Assembly (NCBI GenBank): GCA_039519185.1
Contig: CM076848.1
Span: 26,889,917-26,953,916, forward strand
Direction of reading: 5' to 3'
DNA length: 64,000 bases
Source of the DNA: Astragalus membranaceus
Taxonomy: Eukaryota; Streptophyta; Magnoliopsida; Fabales; Fabaceae
Notes under the pieces: model-generated
What the model saw: the letters and a program-made list of their open reading frames with translations, nothing else
Database searches by the model: none
What the model was told of the DNA's origin: nothing
Program-made: the position numbers and the translations under genes
Shown here: positions 11,078-22,952 of the stretch, piece after piece
How positions within the stretch are numbered: position 1 is the first letter of the stretch
Layout of the letters: every line of letters begins with the position of its first letter

Positions 11078-11665
11078 TTACCCCTAAAAATACCTTCTTC
11101 AAACATAGGATAAGTGTTAAATACTTGGTGATGTATATTCCTAGCAATACTGAAGGGCAATAGATGCAACATTCGTCAAGAAGAATTTTTTTGCTGGATC
11201 AGTAAAAGGGAAGCTTGGGTGATATGATCGTTAAAAAAAGTTTTTTTTCTAGAGGTCCTTGACCCCGCTCCGGTGTTCAGAGAAAAGTGGTTCTGAATAA
11301 TTTGGAGTGCAGCCAGGAAGTACGTAAAGTCTGGGTGTAATTTGTTTCATTGTCGAAAATCAAACCTGGGTACAAATCGAGTCCACTTATTTAGATGGAG
11401 TGCATTAACCAATTACACTCAATTTTAAAGTTTCGTCATAGAAAAAAAGTTTGTGTGTACAAAGAAAAAAATGTAGTAACGATTACATCATTCTCATATC
11501 ATTATATTTTACGATGTATTTATAATAATAATAATAATAATTAATATTCAAAAGTTAATAAAAATAAATTTTTTATAGGTAGTAAAAGTAATTTCATAAA
11601 ATTATTATTCTCATCTTTTATTTATGTTTTTTTAGTTTATGTGAAATAACAACATTTATTTATAA
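11078..11665. other. Intergenic DNA, no gene seen
   Basis: AT-rich sequence with a short (TAA)n run at about 11521-11545. No reading frame, RNA gene or element end was recognised between the two Helitron-like ends. Confidence 0.5.
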
Positions 11666-12390
11666 CTAGACGGGTGCCCGTGCTCCGCACGGGGTGCTTT
11701 CTTTAAAAAAAATGATTAGACTGCACTAAGGTAACAACTAAAATGGACCATAAGAACAATATAAGTAATATGAATTAAAACATGGAGCGACGACAACACA
11801 TTACAACTCAAAGATAACTAAGAATTATTACCAAAAAGGAGCAAAGATAATGAAGATTGGTATATAATAAATGGAAAGACAATCCGTAGATGAGCTACCA
11901 GAAGACGATTATGAGACGACATCTGATAGAAATTCTACCACATGATCTTGTAAAAATAAGAAGCTGCTTTTAAAGTTTGTAATGGTGTGTTTAAAAATGT
12001 TACTTTGAAAAACCTATGGTACTTTGTGATAAAATTGTGTGGTTGTTTTAAATGTCAGGAAACATGAGGATGAACATTTCAATAAGAGGCTGTGTTTATG
12101 TGGATTAGGATTTTTATGTATATGGGAAATAGTAAGGGAGTGCAAGAATTGAGGTGAAAATGGAGTTGATAGGCATAGGACAATAGTTTAATAAAAAAAA
12201 GGCGGTGCTCTATGAATTTGAGATGAAAATGAAATAATAATAAAAAAGAGACTAAAACGCAATTAGTATGATCATGTGCTTTTGAATAGTATTTTTTTCT
12301 AACATGACACTCTTGATGATGCAAGGCTTTTGCATGACACTCTTGATGATGCATTTCTCACTTATGATTATATAGTTAAAGATAATACTA
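11666..12390 (-). mobile_element. Helitron-like 3' end (- strand)
   Basis: Read on the minus strand, a stem (CCCGTGC 11693-11687 / GCACGGG 11683-11677) is followed by CTAG at 11669-11666 and then T. This mirrors the Helitron end at 11077. The element would extend to higher coordinates, but its 5' end was not found and 12390 is a nominal limit. Inside, a 22-bp 'acatgacactcttgatgatgca' unit occurs twice (about 12302 and 12333). Confidence 0.5.
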
Positions 12391-12393
12391 TTC

Positions 12394-13325
12394 AAAAGAA
12401 GGATAAATAAATAAAATAATAATACTTATTTTGGAAAAAAATTATTAGGGAGTGAAGTCTTGGCCTATAACACCTAGATCTTTAAATAAGTCTAAGAAAA
12501 TAAGTTCGCGCACAACTAAATGGTAAGGAGTTTAAGAAAACAACGTTACTATTTGGTACAATAAGAATCGTACGAAAGTTACTTTGTTGATCTCGGGCCT
12601 GAATCACACAACACCAGTCGGGCTTGTCATTTAACGTTTCTAACATTTTGTCTTCGTACTTTTAAGTATCATCCTTAAGAAAACATCGCTACTATTTGGT
12701 ACGATAAGAATCGTACCAAAGTTACTTTATTAATTTCGGGCCTGAATCACACAACACCAGTCGGGGTAAATCTCAAACATGAGCAACGACTGGGCATAAA
12801 AAAAATTGGTACGATAAGAATCAAACAAAAATTACTTTGTTAACCTCGACCCTGAATCACACAACACCAGTCGGGTTTGTCATTTAATATTTCAGACGTT
12901 AGTTCCTCGTACTTTTAAAAGAAGGATAAATAAATAAAATAATAATACTAATTTTGGAAAAAATTATCAGGGAGTGAAGTCTTGCCCTAAAACACCTATA
13001 TCTTTAAGTAAGTCTAATAAAATAAGTCCATGCACAACTAAATGGTAAAGAGTTTAAGAAAACAGCGCTACTATTTGTACGATAAGAATCGTACGAAAGT
13101 TACTTTATTAACCTGGAGACTGAATCACACAACATCATTCGGGCTTCTCATTTAATGTTTCTGCATTCGTCTTTGTACTTTTAAGTATTATCCTTAAGAA
13201 AACATCGCTACTATTTGGTACGATAAGAATCAGACGAAAATTACTTTGTTAACCTCGGGCCTAAATCACACAACACCAGTCGGGGTAAATCTCAAACATG
13301 AGCAACGACTGGGCATAAAAAAAAG
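12394..13325. repeat. Tandem duplication with about 520-bp period and nested subrepeats
   Basis: Block A (12394-12805) and block B (12916-13325) are near-identical. Both start 'aaaagaaggataaataaat' and end 'gagcaacgactgggcataaa'. Inside, a unit containing GTACGATAAGAATCGTAC, then 'ttactttgttaacctcggg', then CTGAATCACACAACACCAGT occurs five times (starts near 12553, 12697, 12812, 13077, 13217). The core GTACGAT-aaga-ATCGTAC is itself an inverted repeat in the best-preserved units. No coding frame persists. Confidence 0.85.
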
Positions 13326-13339
13326 GGGTGATATCAAAT

Positions 13340-13770
13340 GCTCTACCATCAAATGTACATTTAATGAAAAAAAATTAATTCCTAACTAATGACATATGGT
13401 GATGTCAAATAACCTTAATTTTTTTTATTTCATACAATGTCAATTAATTCCTAACTAATGACATATGGCGATGTCAAAAAATTTAATTTCTGATTAATGA
13501 CTTATGTTGGTGTCTAGTGACCATAAAAAAAAATTGTACTTTCATAAAAAATCACTTTATAACCACGTCTAAAATTTGATTAATTGATCGTACGATACAG
13601 CATAAAACCTCATTAATAGTTGAGATCTAGTACTGATTGATTCAATTTTAACAACTCATTAAATGGTCTAGAAAATAGTGAAAAGACTCGTTGGTTAATG
13701 AGCTAAAAAAGTTGATTAATTGGTATTGTAAAGTAAACTATATTACGTATCACAAACGTCACAATTGATA
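13340..13770. other. AT-rich DNA with short direct repeats and a degenerate MITE-like stretch
   Basis: A unit with ATTCCTAACTAATGACATAT occurs at about 13377 and 13445, with a weaker third copy near 13490. The part 13560-13745 has scattered similarity to the MITE pair in the ORP intron (GTTGGTTAAT...GATTAATTGGTATTGTAAA), suggesting an older member of that family. No gene is visible. Confidence 0.45.
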
Positions 13771-13803
13771 TTTTAAGATAAACCCTGTGAGTGACCTCAC
13801 CTA

Positions 13804-15875
13804 CTGTTGTGGCTAAAAAGGTATTGTGCAAGTGTACACAGTCTTTAACAAGTAATATAATAGAAAGTAGATATCGTACCCACAGGGATTGGATTAATTT
13901 CTAATGTTTAGTTGATAGTTGGATTTAGTGATGGATAACCAAGTAACAAACAATAATATTGGATGATACAGAAAGTAAACAAGTTATAAGATAAGTTTTA
14001 AAATCAAGTGAGAAAGATAGTTGGAATGTTTTTTACTAAGTAAATCACTTTTGATAGCATTATGTTATATATGATACTGAAGCACTTGATGCTGAAGCAT
14101 TAGGTGCTAGAACATTAGGAGCTGGAGCACTTGGTGCTGGAGCACTTGGTGCTCTTACAATCGATGTTGTAGCAATTGATGCGTGCTTTTCAGCAACTAA
14201 CGTCAGGGTTTCATTACAAGTCTTATGTCTAAGCTCTAAATAAGTTCACCATTGTATATGAAGTACCCACAATATCACCCTAGGGACTATGCTATCCTAT
14301 GTCTAGGTTTTAGCATGGATTTAACAAACTTTCCTTTTATTAAAACTCTTATCCATATTAGTTCTTGGGTTCAAATCATAAACCATGTCTGTATTTATGA
14401 CCCCACTTATTCTAAGTGATCAACCTAAAAATAAGTTTGAAAGAATTATAACACAAGAGCTAAATTGTACACATCAATATAACATAATAACCATTTAGAA
14501 GTTGATAACTCTTATTTATAAGTGTTAATTCATTGTTTATTCTCATGTAATTAGTAAGTTAGCATATGTAAATATTATGTTTTAAGTTTAGAAAGTTGCA
14601 TTCCTGAGTTCTTAATATTTGGCATTTAGGTGCCCTATTTGTGTGCTTTGATTGTGTGTTCAATTGCTGCAGCATCAGTTGCCACATCAATCCATTTATG
14701 CGAAAGATGAGAGAGAAGGATGGGACGCGCTAAAAGTAGCGAAGGACAGCTGTAATGGCAAGGACGAGCACGTCCAGCTAGCGCCAACACCTGAACAGGG
14801 AATATTCTACTTTTCTCTTGGGCACTTGTACTTTTAGGCACACAAAGGACAAAGGGTGCCTCAAATTTAGGGTTTTCTTGGATCATGTACCCTAGAGCTA
14901 TAAAAGGGAGCCTCCTTCTTCATTCATGATGCTAGGTCTCAAAAGGAAAGTTTAGAAATAGCTTTCCACCATTTTTACCTAAGCTACCTTCCATTACCAA
15001 ACTTGCGAAGATCACTGCTGGAATCATTGCTGCAGCAACGACAGGAGCCACAATACTTGTTGATTGTGCTACGTGGGAGTTGAACCCTCTCCTTGAGACT
15101 CTCTCCTTGGAGTGTATCTTCGGATCTTCTCACTTAGTATAATTTCTATCTTGTATTTCTTGAATATGATTGTTACAATTATGTTTGAGTTGTGTTTCTT
15201 GTCTTGTTTGCTCATTATGAGCTAAATACTCATAGTTGGAATGTTGGGATCTATGTAATGAATTTTTAGTGCATTTGATGAAATGTGTTTGATGTTTTAG
15301 CAATTTATCTTTTGTGAGCTTAATATTTCCATCTTAAATTAGGAATGGCCATCTAACTTAAGTAAATTTGTAAATTCAGAAATGGTTTATGAATAGATTT
15401 CAAAAGATAACATGGATAGTAAGTAGTAAAGGACACTTTAATGCTTCTTGCTTAAACCCTAGACATAGGAGGGAAAAATCCATGAGATGAACACTGTGGG
15501 TGCGTGAGTAGCCTAGGGAGTACCTATTTAGGGTCTAGACATAGACTCTTGTAGAGAAACCCTAGTGGAAGTGTTTGACAAAACAGCAACTATTGCGACA
15601 TCATCTATTGTTGCAGCATTAGACGCAACACTAATGCACTAGAAAGGATTTACTTAGTGAGCACATTCCAACTCATTCTCAATACTGATTTTCACACCCT
15701 TTTACTTAATTCGTTGTTTAAAATGCTTTCAAAAACTTGTGTCTATTTATTTTACCTCACTAATTTGCTAGCCAAATTAAGCACATTTTAGACCTCAATC
15801 CTCGTGGGAACGATCTTTTCTTATCATATACTACTTGTTGGACTGTGTATACTTGCACACGTTTTTACACAACAG
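13804..15875. mobile_element. About 2.1-kb element with long imperfect terminal inverted repeats
   Basis: The left end CTGTTGTGGCTAAAAAGG...TGTGCAAGTGTACACAG and the right end (reverse-complemented) CTGTTGTGTAAAAACG...TGTGCAAGTATACACAG pair. The pairing continues inward through 'cgtacccacagggattg' on the left and its counterpart on the right, and again around 14270-14320 versus 15440-15540. The interior (about 14590-15250) contains CTATAAAAGGG at 14897, a plausible TATA box for a transcript running rightward, but no protein was recognised. A 15-bp minisatellite lies in the left arm. No target duplication was found and the superfamily is undetermined. Confidence 0.6.
14079..14170. repeat. 15-bp minisatellite (GGAGCACTTGGTGCT)
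   Basis: About six imperfect tandem units of a 15-bp motif in the left arm of the long-inverted-repeat element. Being a multiple of three, the array does not shift frames, but no long open frame uses it. Confidence 0.8.
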
Positions 15876-16750
15876 AAGTTCATTACAAAGTTTAAGGCAT
15901 TCCAACTAAAGAAGTTTAGTTCATACTAGGCATTATAAGGCATATATAAACAGAAGTAAACATGTTCATATATTAGATAAAGTAAAAAGGAATACAACAA
16001 AGTAAAGATTACACGGTTGAAGTTCCTTTGCGCGAATCTTCCTAGCAATGCTCTAGCATTCTGCTCACAGCATACAATCAGCACTAGCAAATGTGTGGAA
16101 GTAAAGAAAGAAGTTGTCAATTTCCTTCTTGCCTTCGTACAAGAGAGTGTAAAATAAATCTAACAATCTATCTAAGTGAGTTTTTTTGGATTCTCTTCAA
16201 TGAGAAGGTGAGTTTCTTTATATAGGTTCCAAGAATGAAGTTTCCTTCATGAGGGGGTTTGCTTGGGAAAGAAGTTGATCTTTTAAATCACGTGCCTTAG
16301 AAAGTAAACTTGATCTTTGCTTCATTAGAGAGAAGAGGTCCTCTAATGAATGGACAAGTGTCCCTAAGAAATTCAACTTGGGAGCTATGAAGTCTTCAAA
16401 GGAGGCGCCGAAATCTTTTTGCACATGGGCCACTTCCATCCCGGCCTTGCGAGTGATTTACTACTCTCTTCGGTCCAGTTCACCAAGTGTTTGGACTGTG
16501 GTCGAGCTCGGAAAGTGTTTTGCACTTAACTGGGCAATTTGGACTATCTATTGCTTTCCTTCCAATTCAAAAAAATTTCAAATTTTGTATTTCCAACCTC
16601 ATCAGCGACCTTGTACTATTTTCAAAAGAACTGAAATAGTTAATAGGATTCACGATTTAATTTAAAAATTCAAAAAATAAAATAAAAGAAGTTAAGTCAC
16701 GACTCATGAGAGCAATTTATTAAATGACATGATTATAGTAGCAGTTTACG
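15876..16750. other. Unassigned DNA, no gene supported
   Basis: Two short minus-strand reading frames (15926-16120 and 16218-16439) match no family I recognise. On the minus strand TATATAAAG at about 16222 resembles a TATA box. It may be an LTR or promoter remnant. Calling a gene is not justified. Confidence 0.3.
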
Positions 16751-16759
16751 AAAGGGAAA

Positions 16760-17045
16760 AAAATTTAAATCCTTATTTGACATCAGCACATGTCATTATC
16801 CAAAAGTTATTTTTATCTGTAAAATGGGCATTAATTACACACTCTTTTTTAAATTCAAAATAATTTTATCAAATAGTTAAAATGGAGCATGGAATAACTG
16901 ATGGGATGTTTAACCGAATAGTAAAAATTTAAATCCTTATATGACATCAGCACATGTCATTATCCAACATTTATTTTTATCCGTAAAATGAGAATTAACT
17001 ACACACTATTTTTTAAATTCAAAATGATTTTATAAAATAGTTAAC
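16760..17045. repeat. Direct repeat, two copies about 166 bp apart
   Basis: Two copies (about 16767-16880 and 16933-17045) share TGACATCAGCACATGTCATT, then 'tccgtaaaatg' and 'aaattcaaaat'. They are AT-rich and non-coding. Confidence 0.8.
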
Positions 17046-17923
17046 ATAATCTATTAAATTTTTTTAAACTTTTCTTATAAACCATTGATGGTTAATATTA
17101 ACATGCACTTCTCTCAAATTACCTCAAGTTCATTATGATAGAGCCCATAGAATTAGGGAATAATACACCAATTACTATTAGCGCAAGTGTGCAATAAGGT
17201 GACCTAATATAGCCTTTGTCAATTCTAATAAATTGGAATAGATGATGGAAACTCCATTACACTACTCAAATGATAAAGAAATTGATGTCACCATTACATT
17301 ATATGATAATCCAAAACACATAACTGGGTAAAGAAGCACAAAACTACAAATTGTTCAATAATTTGAAACACTGAAACAGATTAGGTTGGAGTTTGTAACT
17401 GGGACCCCAAATTGAACTCGACACCCAGCAGTTAAGCCCTTCACCATACAGAAGCCATGTCAGCCTTTACTAAAGCCACACAAGTCACTGCCATTTTCAC
17501 GGAATTGAAGGAAACAACTTGTGTGCAAACCGAACTCATCAATGAGTACTACATTGACACCACTCTGTGGAAAAGCAAGCTGACAAAATTCAAATGGCAT
17601 TTGCTGCATAAAAAATGGTGGAAATATGCGTTAACCAAACGGTATATAAATCTAAAAAATAGTGAAGGGAAAATGACCTTGATCATGTCATTTGACTTGC
17701 AATCTCATTTGACTTTATTTTTGTTTTTATTTTCATGGCAACTAATATATGGTGACCATTTTTCTGTTTCTACCTTCAGATATAACTTTTTCTTTTCCTT
17801 TTTAGAATTCATCTCACCTCTTAATTCTCCTGAACCTAACTTCAGTATAGGGATTTTCTTCCACAGAAACCAAAACCAAAACCAAATAATAAAATAAAAA
17901 TTTAACCTTTGAAATCAGAATAC
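17046..17923. other. Intergenic DNA, no gene supported
   Basis: An open frame of 146 codons at 17457-17897 matches no recognised family. It ends just before a retrotransposon LTR and has a composition like non-coding DNA, so it is not called as a gene. Confidence 0.4.
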
Positions 17924-20403
17924 TGTAACACCCCGATAAATTCTAACATGTAGAATTACCGAAATGCACTAAATGACATTCATCAGAGTAACTTCCTGTT
18001 AATGAATATTGAACACAACTAAAATTTCGATAATACATGATAAATGGTTCTCTGAACCTCATTAACTTCCTGAAAATGCTTAAGTTTCATATCTTAAGAT
18101 TTATACAATCCTGGTGTTCAATACTCAAAACATAAAGTAGCGGAAACGATTTTACAACTTATACAGTGATAATTATACAATCGGTAAAATAACTAGAAAA
18201 GCACAAAGGCCTAAACAGGAAATCAAGTCTCTAAGGACTCCATGAGTCGCGCCGGCGAACCGTGCTTTGTCACCTTTGCTTTCCCCTGCTTCTCTGTAAA
18301 AACCACAATAAAAGAAGGGTGAGATAAATATTATCTCAGTGAGTCCTATCGAGACCCCTTACTAACTCTAGCGGTTTATTAGACTTTATCTTTGAACTTG
18401 TGGCCCTCATAAGCAACCACGTGGACATATATTATTTTCATGTAACTTGTAGCCCTAATAAGCGACTACTCGTTAAATTAATTACTTTCTTGAGGTAGCC
18501 CTGATAAGCAACTACACATCATATTTTCATGAACTTAGCACAACACCTCAAGCCTACCTTAGCATGGTTATTTCTATGGCCTTTGGTGAACCCATCCCGC
18601 TAATCACTAGTGGGCAAAACATGTGGGCCTAGGATTTGGGGCTCATGACTTCCCCCACCCTAGTATGCTAATCTGAGAGGATCGTCATCCTCGATATACT
18701 CAAAGTATACCATCTACCCTTCCCCGAGGGAAAGTAACTTGAATTGTGTTTACATGAATTGAGAGTTTAAATGTCTTTATAGACTTACAATCAATTAACT
18801 TAGCATGACATGATGAACTCTAGGTTCGTTATCTCAACATGATTCGTATGCGCACATGTTTACTAAAGTACGATTTTTCTTGAATTTCATAACTCCTAAG
18901 TTTTCGTTCTATTGTACTTAATTTCGTGATAAGGACCCTTTTCTATCATTAGGGAACCATGGGGAATTGATTAGAAGAGGATTGAAATCATTTGGAATGG
19001 ATTAAGGTACATTTTCAAAGGTGGTAACAGAAGGTTAAGCACGGTCCGTGCTCCTGGGGCGCACGATCCGTGCGTGCCTCACACATATTTTTATTTTGAA
19101 ACAGAACAGATAGCACGATCCGTGCTCCATTGGCGCACGGTCCGTGCGTGTCCTAAAATTTTAAAAACAGTGGTCTGCATAGGTTACGCACGATCCGTGC
19201 CACGGGGGGGGCACGATCCGTGCGTAACTGACAGTAGCCCAACACTTGCTGATTTCGTGTAAATTCCATTCCGCTTCGATTCCAATCTCGTTCCGATCAA
19301 TATCCTAACATCACAATCAATTATCCAGTCCAGCGAAAGCGATAAACAATCAATCAATCAATTCACACCACAATCAATTCAATTCAATCGACTACAAAAC
19401 AACGACTTTTCGATAAAACGATTTTTCGCTATTTTTCACAAAACAGTTTCCAGAAATTCATCGGTTCAGAAACACACACATGACTCGACACCAAAGCATC
19501 CCTAGCGAGTTATAGAACTCACCTATGGCGATGAAAATCGCTCACAACGCCGAGACTCCGAGAGTTCAACCGTTCCAAAAACCACGATCTCTCCTCGAAT
19601 CCGCTCCAACAACGAACTCAGCTACCCCAACCTTTGGACAGCAACTAAACCAGAACCTCAGTTAATGAAATTCTTCCTTAACTACTCAACTGAACAATGT
19701 AGCTTGTGATTTAGTTTCAGAACTGAACCTTGAGATTCCTAAGGGCCTAAGTTTGCTTCAACGCTTCAAAAAGTGACATGCAAGGCAAGAATTCCAGTTT
19801 TGAACAACTTTGGGCTGTGTATTTCGAATTTAAGATTTGAGCTAAAGGGAGGAAAGGCTACTGAAATTCATATCATTGGAAAGAGGAAGAGGAATGGGAA
19901 AGATTGGTGCAAGGATCACCCACATGCATGAAGGTTTGGAGCTGGGCTTCTCTCTTCTTCTCCACTCTCTCTCGACATCTCCCCCTTCTCTCTCTATTCT
20001 GTTTCTGTTTTTCTTAAAATGAATCACTGTTTGTTGGGTTTTGCTTCAGCTGGGTATAATAGTTGGGATTTGACCAAAAAGCCCTTCAGCTATTTACTCA
20101 CTCATCCTATCTAACAATTGGCTTAATATACTAAAATTAGCCTAACACTCCTCACACAAGTACTAACAAGCAATTAGATTAATAATTCACTTCTTGGTAT
20201 AAGCCATAACTTATTAACTTAATACCTTATTTTAATTATGCATGACTACCATTATTTATTTCAACATCACATAATTTAATAATTATGCTAATTAAATCGA
20301 TTAGTGATAACCTCTTGTGCTAAATATTCCATTTAGTCAATAATTTACCTTAACCTCTTCGCTAACTTAAATAATTTAAATTAGTTAATTAGGGGATGTT
20401 ACA
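17924..20403 (-). repeat. 3' LTR of the Tekay-type element (2480 bp)
   Basis: Bounded by TGTAACACCCCGATAAA at 17924 and GGGGATGTTACA ending at 20403. Three 'gtagccctgataagcaactac'-like units lie at 18410-18520. A zone of palindromes of the GCACGGTCCGTGC type lies at 19039-19225. The pol frames lie just beyond 20403, making this the 3' LTR. Confidence 0.9.
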
Positions 20404-20420
20404 ATCACCCCAACTTTTAA
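20404..20420 (-). promoter_or_regulatory. Polypurine tract of the Tekay element
   Basis: Read on the minus strand, AAAAGTTGGGGTGAT directly precedes the 3' LTR start TGTAACATCCCC. This is the expected plus-strand primer position. Confidence 0.75.
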
Positions 20421-20501
20421 AAAATTTGTCCTCAAAATTGAACAAAACGTATCTCATTCGAACAGATGGGGATATTTCACCCGCATGTTCTCCTCTACTT
20501 C

Positions 20502-21026
20502 TCACGTCTCTTCGTCGGGTGATGCACCGTCCCAAAGCACATTGACAACAGGAATTGATCTCGTCCGGAGCGCTTTCTCGCCACGTTCGATGATCCTGAC
20601 GGGTGTAGGCTGATAAGATAAATCCGGTCTGATGTCAATCGTCTCATAACTCAACGGTTGACTCAGATCAGGGATATACTTCCTCAGTTGCGATACATGA
20701 AACACATCATGCAATATAGACAATGCTGACGGTAACACAAAGCGATATGCTACTGGCCCAATTCGCTCGATAATTTGGAAAGGCCCAATGTATCGAGGAC
20801 TGAGCTTCTTCGCCCGCATGGCAATACCGGTACCAATAGTTGGAGATAGCCTCAGAAACACGTGATCTCCTTCTTCAAACTCTAGCGGCCTTCTTCTTTT
20901 ATCGGCGTAACTCTTTTGCCGACTCTGAGCGGTCTTCATCCTCTCTTTGATCTGACGGATCTTCTCTGTGGTCTCACGGACCAATTCTGGTCCCAACAAT
21001 CTCTGCTCACCTACATCCACCAACAC
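20502..21026 (-). pseudogene. Integrase C-terminus with chromodomain-like tail
   Basis: Encodes RLLGPELVRETTEKIRQIKE, then RPLEFEEGDHVFLRLSPTIG, then KLSPRYIGPFQIIERIGPVA, then LHDVFHVSQLRKYIPDLSQP: the GPY/F-containing integrase end typical of chromoviruses. After that, PVRIIERGEKALRTRSIPVV...VLWDGASPDEET is the C-terminal chromodomain-like module, thought in this clade to steer insertion toward heterochromatin. A one-base deletion near 21020 separates it from the upstream integrase frame. Confidence 0.85.
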
Positions 21027-22249
21027 AATGGTGTCCTACACTTCCTCCCATACAATGCCTCGTATGGTGCCATTCCGATACTAGAATGGTAACTGTTGTT
21101 GTATGAAAATTCCACCAATGGTAGATGATCCTCCCATCGGCCTCCACTGTCAAGTACACATGCTCTTAACATATCCTCCAATGTCTGAATTGTTCTCTCC
21201 GTATGTCCGTCTGTTTGTGGGTGATAAGCGGTGCTAGCACACACCGTTGTCCCCAACGCCATATTCAATGCTCTCCAGAATCGTGATGTGGACTTGGGAT
21301 CACAATCGCAAACGATACTTGTAGGGATTCCGTGTAACCTCACAATGTTCTTGAGATACTCATCTGCTAACTTAGCAACTTTGTGATTCGAACGCACCGG
21401 AATAAAATGGGCGGACTTGGTCAAGCGATCCACCACTACCCAAATAGAATCATTTCCGGCTTGGGACCGTGGCAATTCCATGACAAAATCCATAGAAATG
21501 TTTTCCCATTTCCATTCTGGCACATTCAACGGTTGTAACTGACCGCCTGGCTTCTGGTGCTCTATCTTGACCCTTTGACAAGTCAAGCATCGAGACACAA
21601 ACTCTGCAACTTCCACTTTCATACCCGGCCACCAATACAACTGCTTCAAATCTCGATACATCTTGGTGGATCCAGGATGTATTGAGAACTGACTCTTATG
21701 AGCCTCTTCTAAAATCTGCCTCTTAATATTCTCATCATTCGGCACACAGATTCTACCATTAAAGCAAATTACACCATCACCGTCTTCGGTGTAATTCGGC
21801 AACCTCTTCTGCGCTTGCAGCTCCAAATCAACCTCTTGGGCTGAGCGAATTAGATTTCTCAAGGAACTCGAAATCTGAATATGGCTCAACACTAGCCTGT
21901 TCCTCCTTGGCTTCACTTTCAAATTGAGGTCTCTAAACGATTCCAACAATGTCATCTCACGAATCATCAACTCTGCAGTGTGGATAGACTTTCTGCTCAA
22001 AGCATCGGCCACAACATTAGCCTTCCCCGGATGGTACTTCAATTCAAACTCATAATCTTTCAGAAACTCCACCCACCTTCTCTGCCTATTGTTCAGCTCC
22101 TTCTGGTCAAATAGGTACTTAAGGCTCTTGTGGTCACTAAAGACTTTGAAACGAGACCCATACAGGTAATGTCTCCAAATCTTTAGGGCAAACACAATCG
22201 CCGCCAATTCTAAATCATGAGTTGGGTAATTCTCCTCATGCGGCTTCAA
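21011..22249 (-). pseudogene. Ty3/gypsy RNase H and integrase core fragment
   Basis: The frame starts in RNase H ([40 protein letters not shown]). It continues through the H2C2 zinc-binding segment ([20 protein letters not shown] ... CLTCQRVK) and the integrase catalytic core with the aspartates of [11 protein letters not shown] and [16 protein letters not shown] and the downstream glutamate region [20 protein letters not shown]. It ends at a frameshift near 21020. The upstream neighbour in the same frame is separated only by an ATG-TAG where ATG-CAG would be expected. Confidence 0.87.
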
Positions 22250-22282
22250 CTGTCTGGAGGCATAAGCAACTACTTGTTGATT

Positions 22283-22952
22283 CTACATAAGGACGCATCC
22301 CAAACCCTTACCAGAGGCGTCGCAATAGATTTGGAATCCTATGGACGGATCTGGAAGAATCAGGACAGGTGTAGAAGTCAAACGACTCTTCAATTCCGCA
22401 AAAGAATCATCACAGTCTGAGTCCCAAACAAACGGCTGACCCTTGCGAGTTAACCGAGTGAGTGGAAGAACCAGCTGAGAAAATCCTTGAATGAATCTCC
22501 GATAATACCCAGCCAATCCCAAGAAACTGCTCACTTCAGTAACCGTAGATGGTTGTTCCCAGTCTACCACAGCTTCAATCTTACTGGGGTCCACTGCAAC
22601 ACCGGATAGGGATATCACATGGCCCAGAAATTTAACTTCAGACATCCAAAAATCACATTTGGATGACTTAGCATACAACTTTTTTCTCCCGGAGTACGTT
22701 CAGGACAATTCGGAGATGCTGCACATGCTCCTCAATTGTCTTAGAGTATACTAAGATGTCATCAATGAATACCACAACAAACTGATCCAGATGGGGATTA
22801 AAAATCCGATTCATATAATCCATGAATATGGCTGGAGCATTGGTCAAACCGAAGGGCATCACTACAAATTCGTAGTGTCCATACCTCGTACGGAAAGCGG
22901 TCTTCGGGATGTCCAAGGGCCTACCAAACATAGTGTTCTTGTCTTCGAGCAA
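22283..22952 (-). pseudogene. Ty3/gypsy reverse transcriptase C-terminal part
   Basis: Two overlapping frames encode one RT region. The first (22952-22668) carries [20 protein letters not shown] and the intact catalytic box [14 protein letters not shown]. The second (22678-22283) carries [36 protein letters not shown] and the RNase H entry [18 protein letters not shown] one-base slip in a T-run near 22680 separates them. Codons upstream of about 22925 no longer match RT, so the annotated open frame runs slightly past the real break. Confidence 0.85.

Larger units (their letters stand above)
17924..22925 (-). mobile_element. Tekay-type chromovirus, 5'-truncated (partial pol + 3' LTR)
   Basis: Minus-strand Ty3/gypsy element. 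It preserves the distal part of RT, RNase H, the full integrase with a chromodomain-like tail, a polypurine tract and the complete 3' LTR. Homology begins inside RT at about 22925; gag, protease, N-terminal RT and the 5' LTR are absent. At least two frameshifts (about 22680, about 21020) and one in-frame TAG (22283-22285) interrupt pol. It is a different copy from the element at 6165-10594, because both contain the same RT segment. Confidence 0.87.

Noticed and set aside
15926..16439. Two short minus-strand frames with a nearby TATA-like motif
   Set aside because: No family match and no splice continuity; insufficient to call a gene.
17457..17897. 146-codon open frame next to an LTR
   Set aside because: No recognisable domain, low-complexity C-end, and no supporting splice or promoter features.
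6165..22925. One large Tekay element split by later insertions (5' half at 6165-10594, 3' half at 17924-22925)
   Set aside because: Both parts contain the same RT segment and are in the wrong relative order for a minus-strand element, so they are two separate truncated copies.
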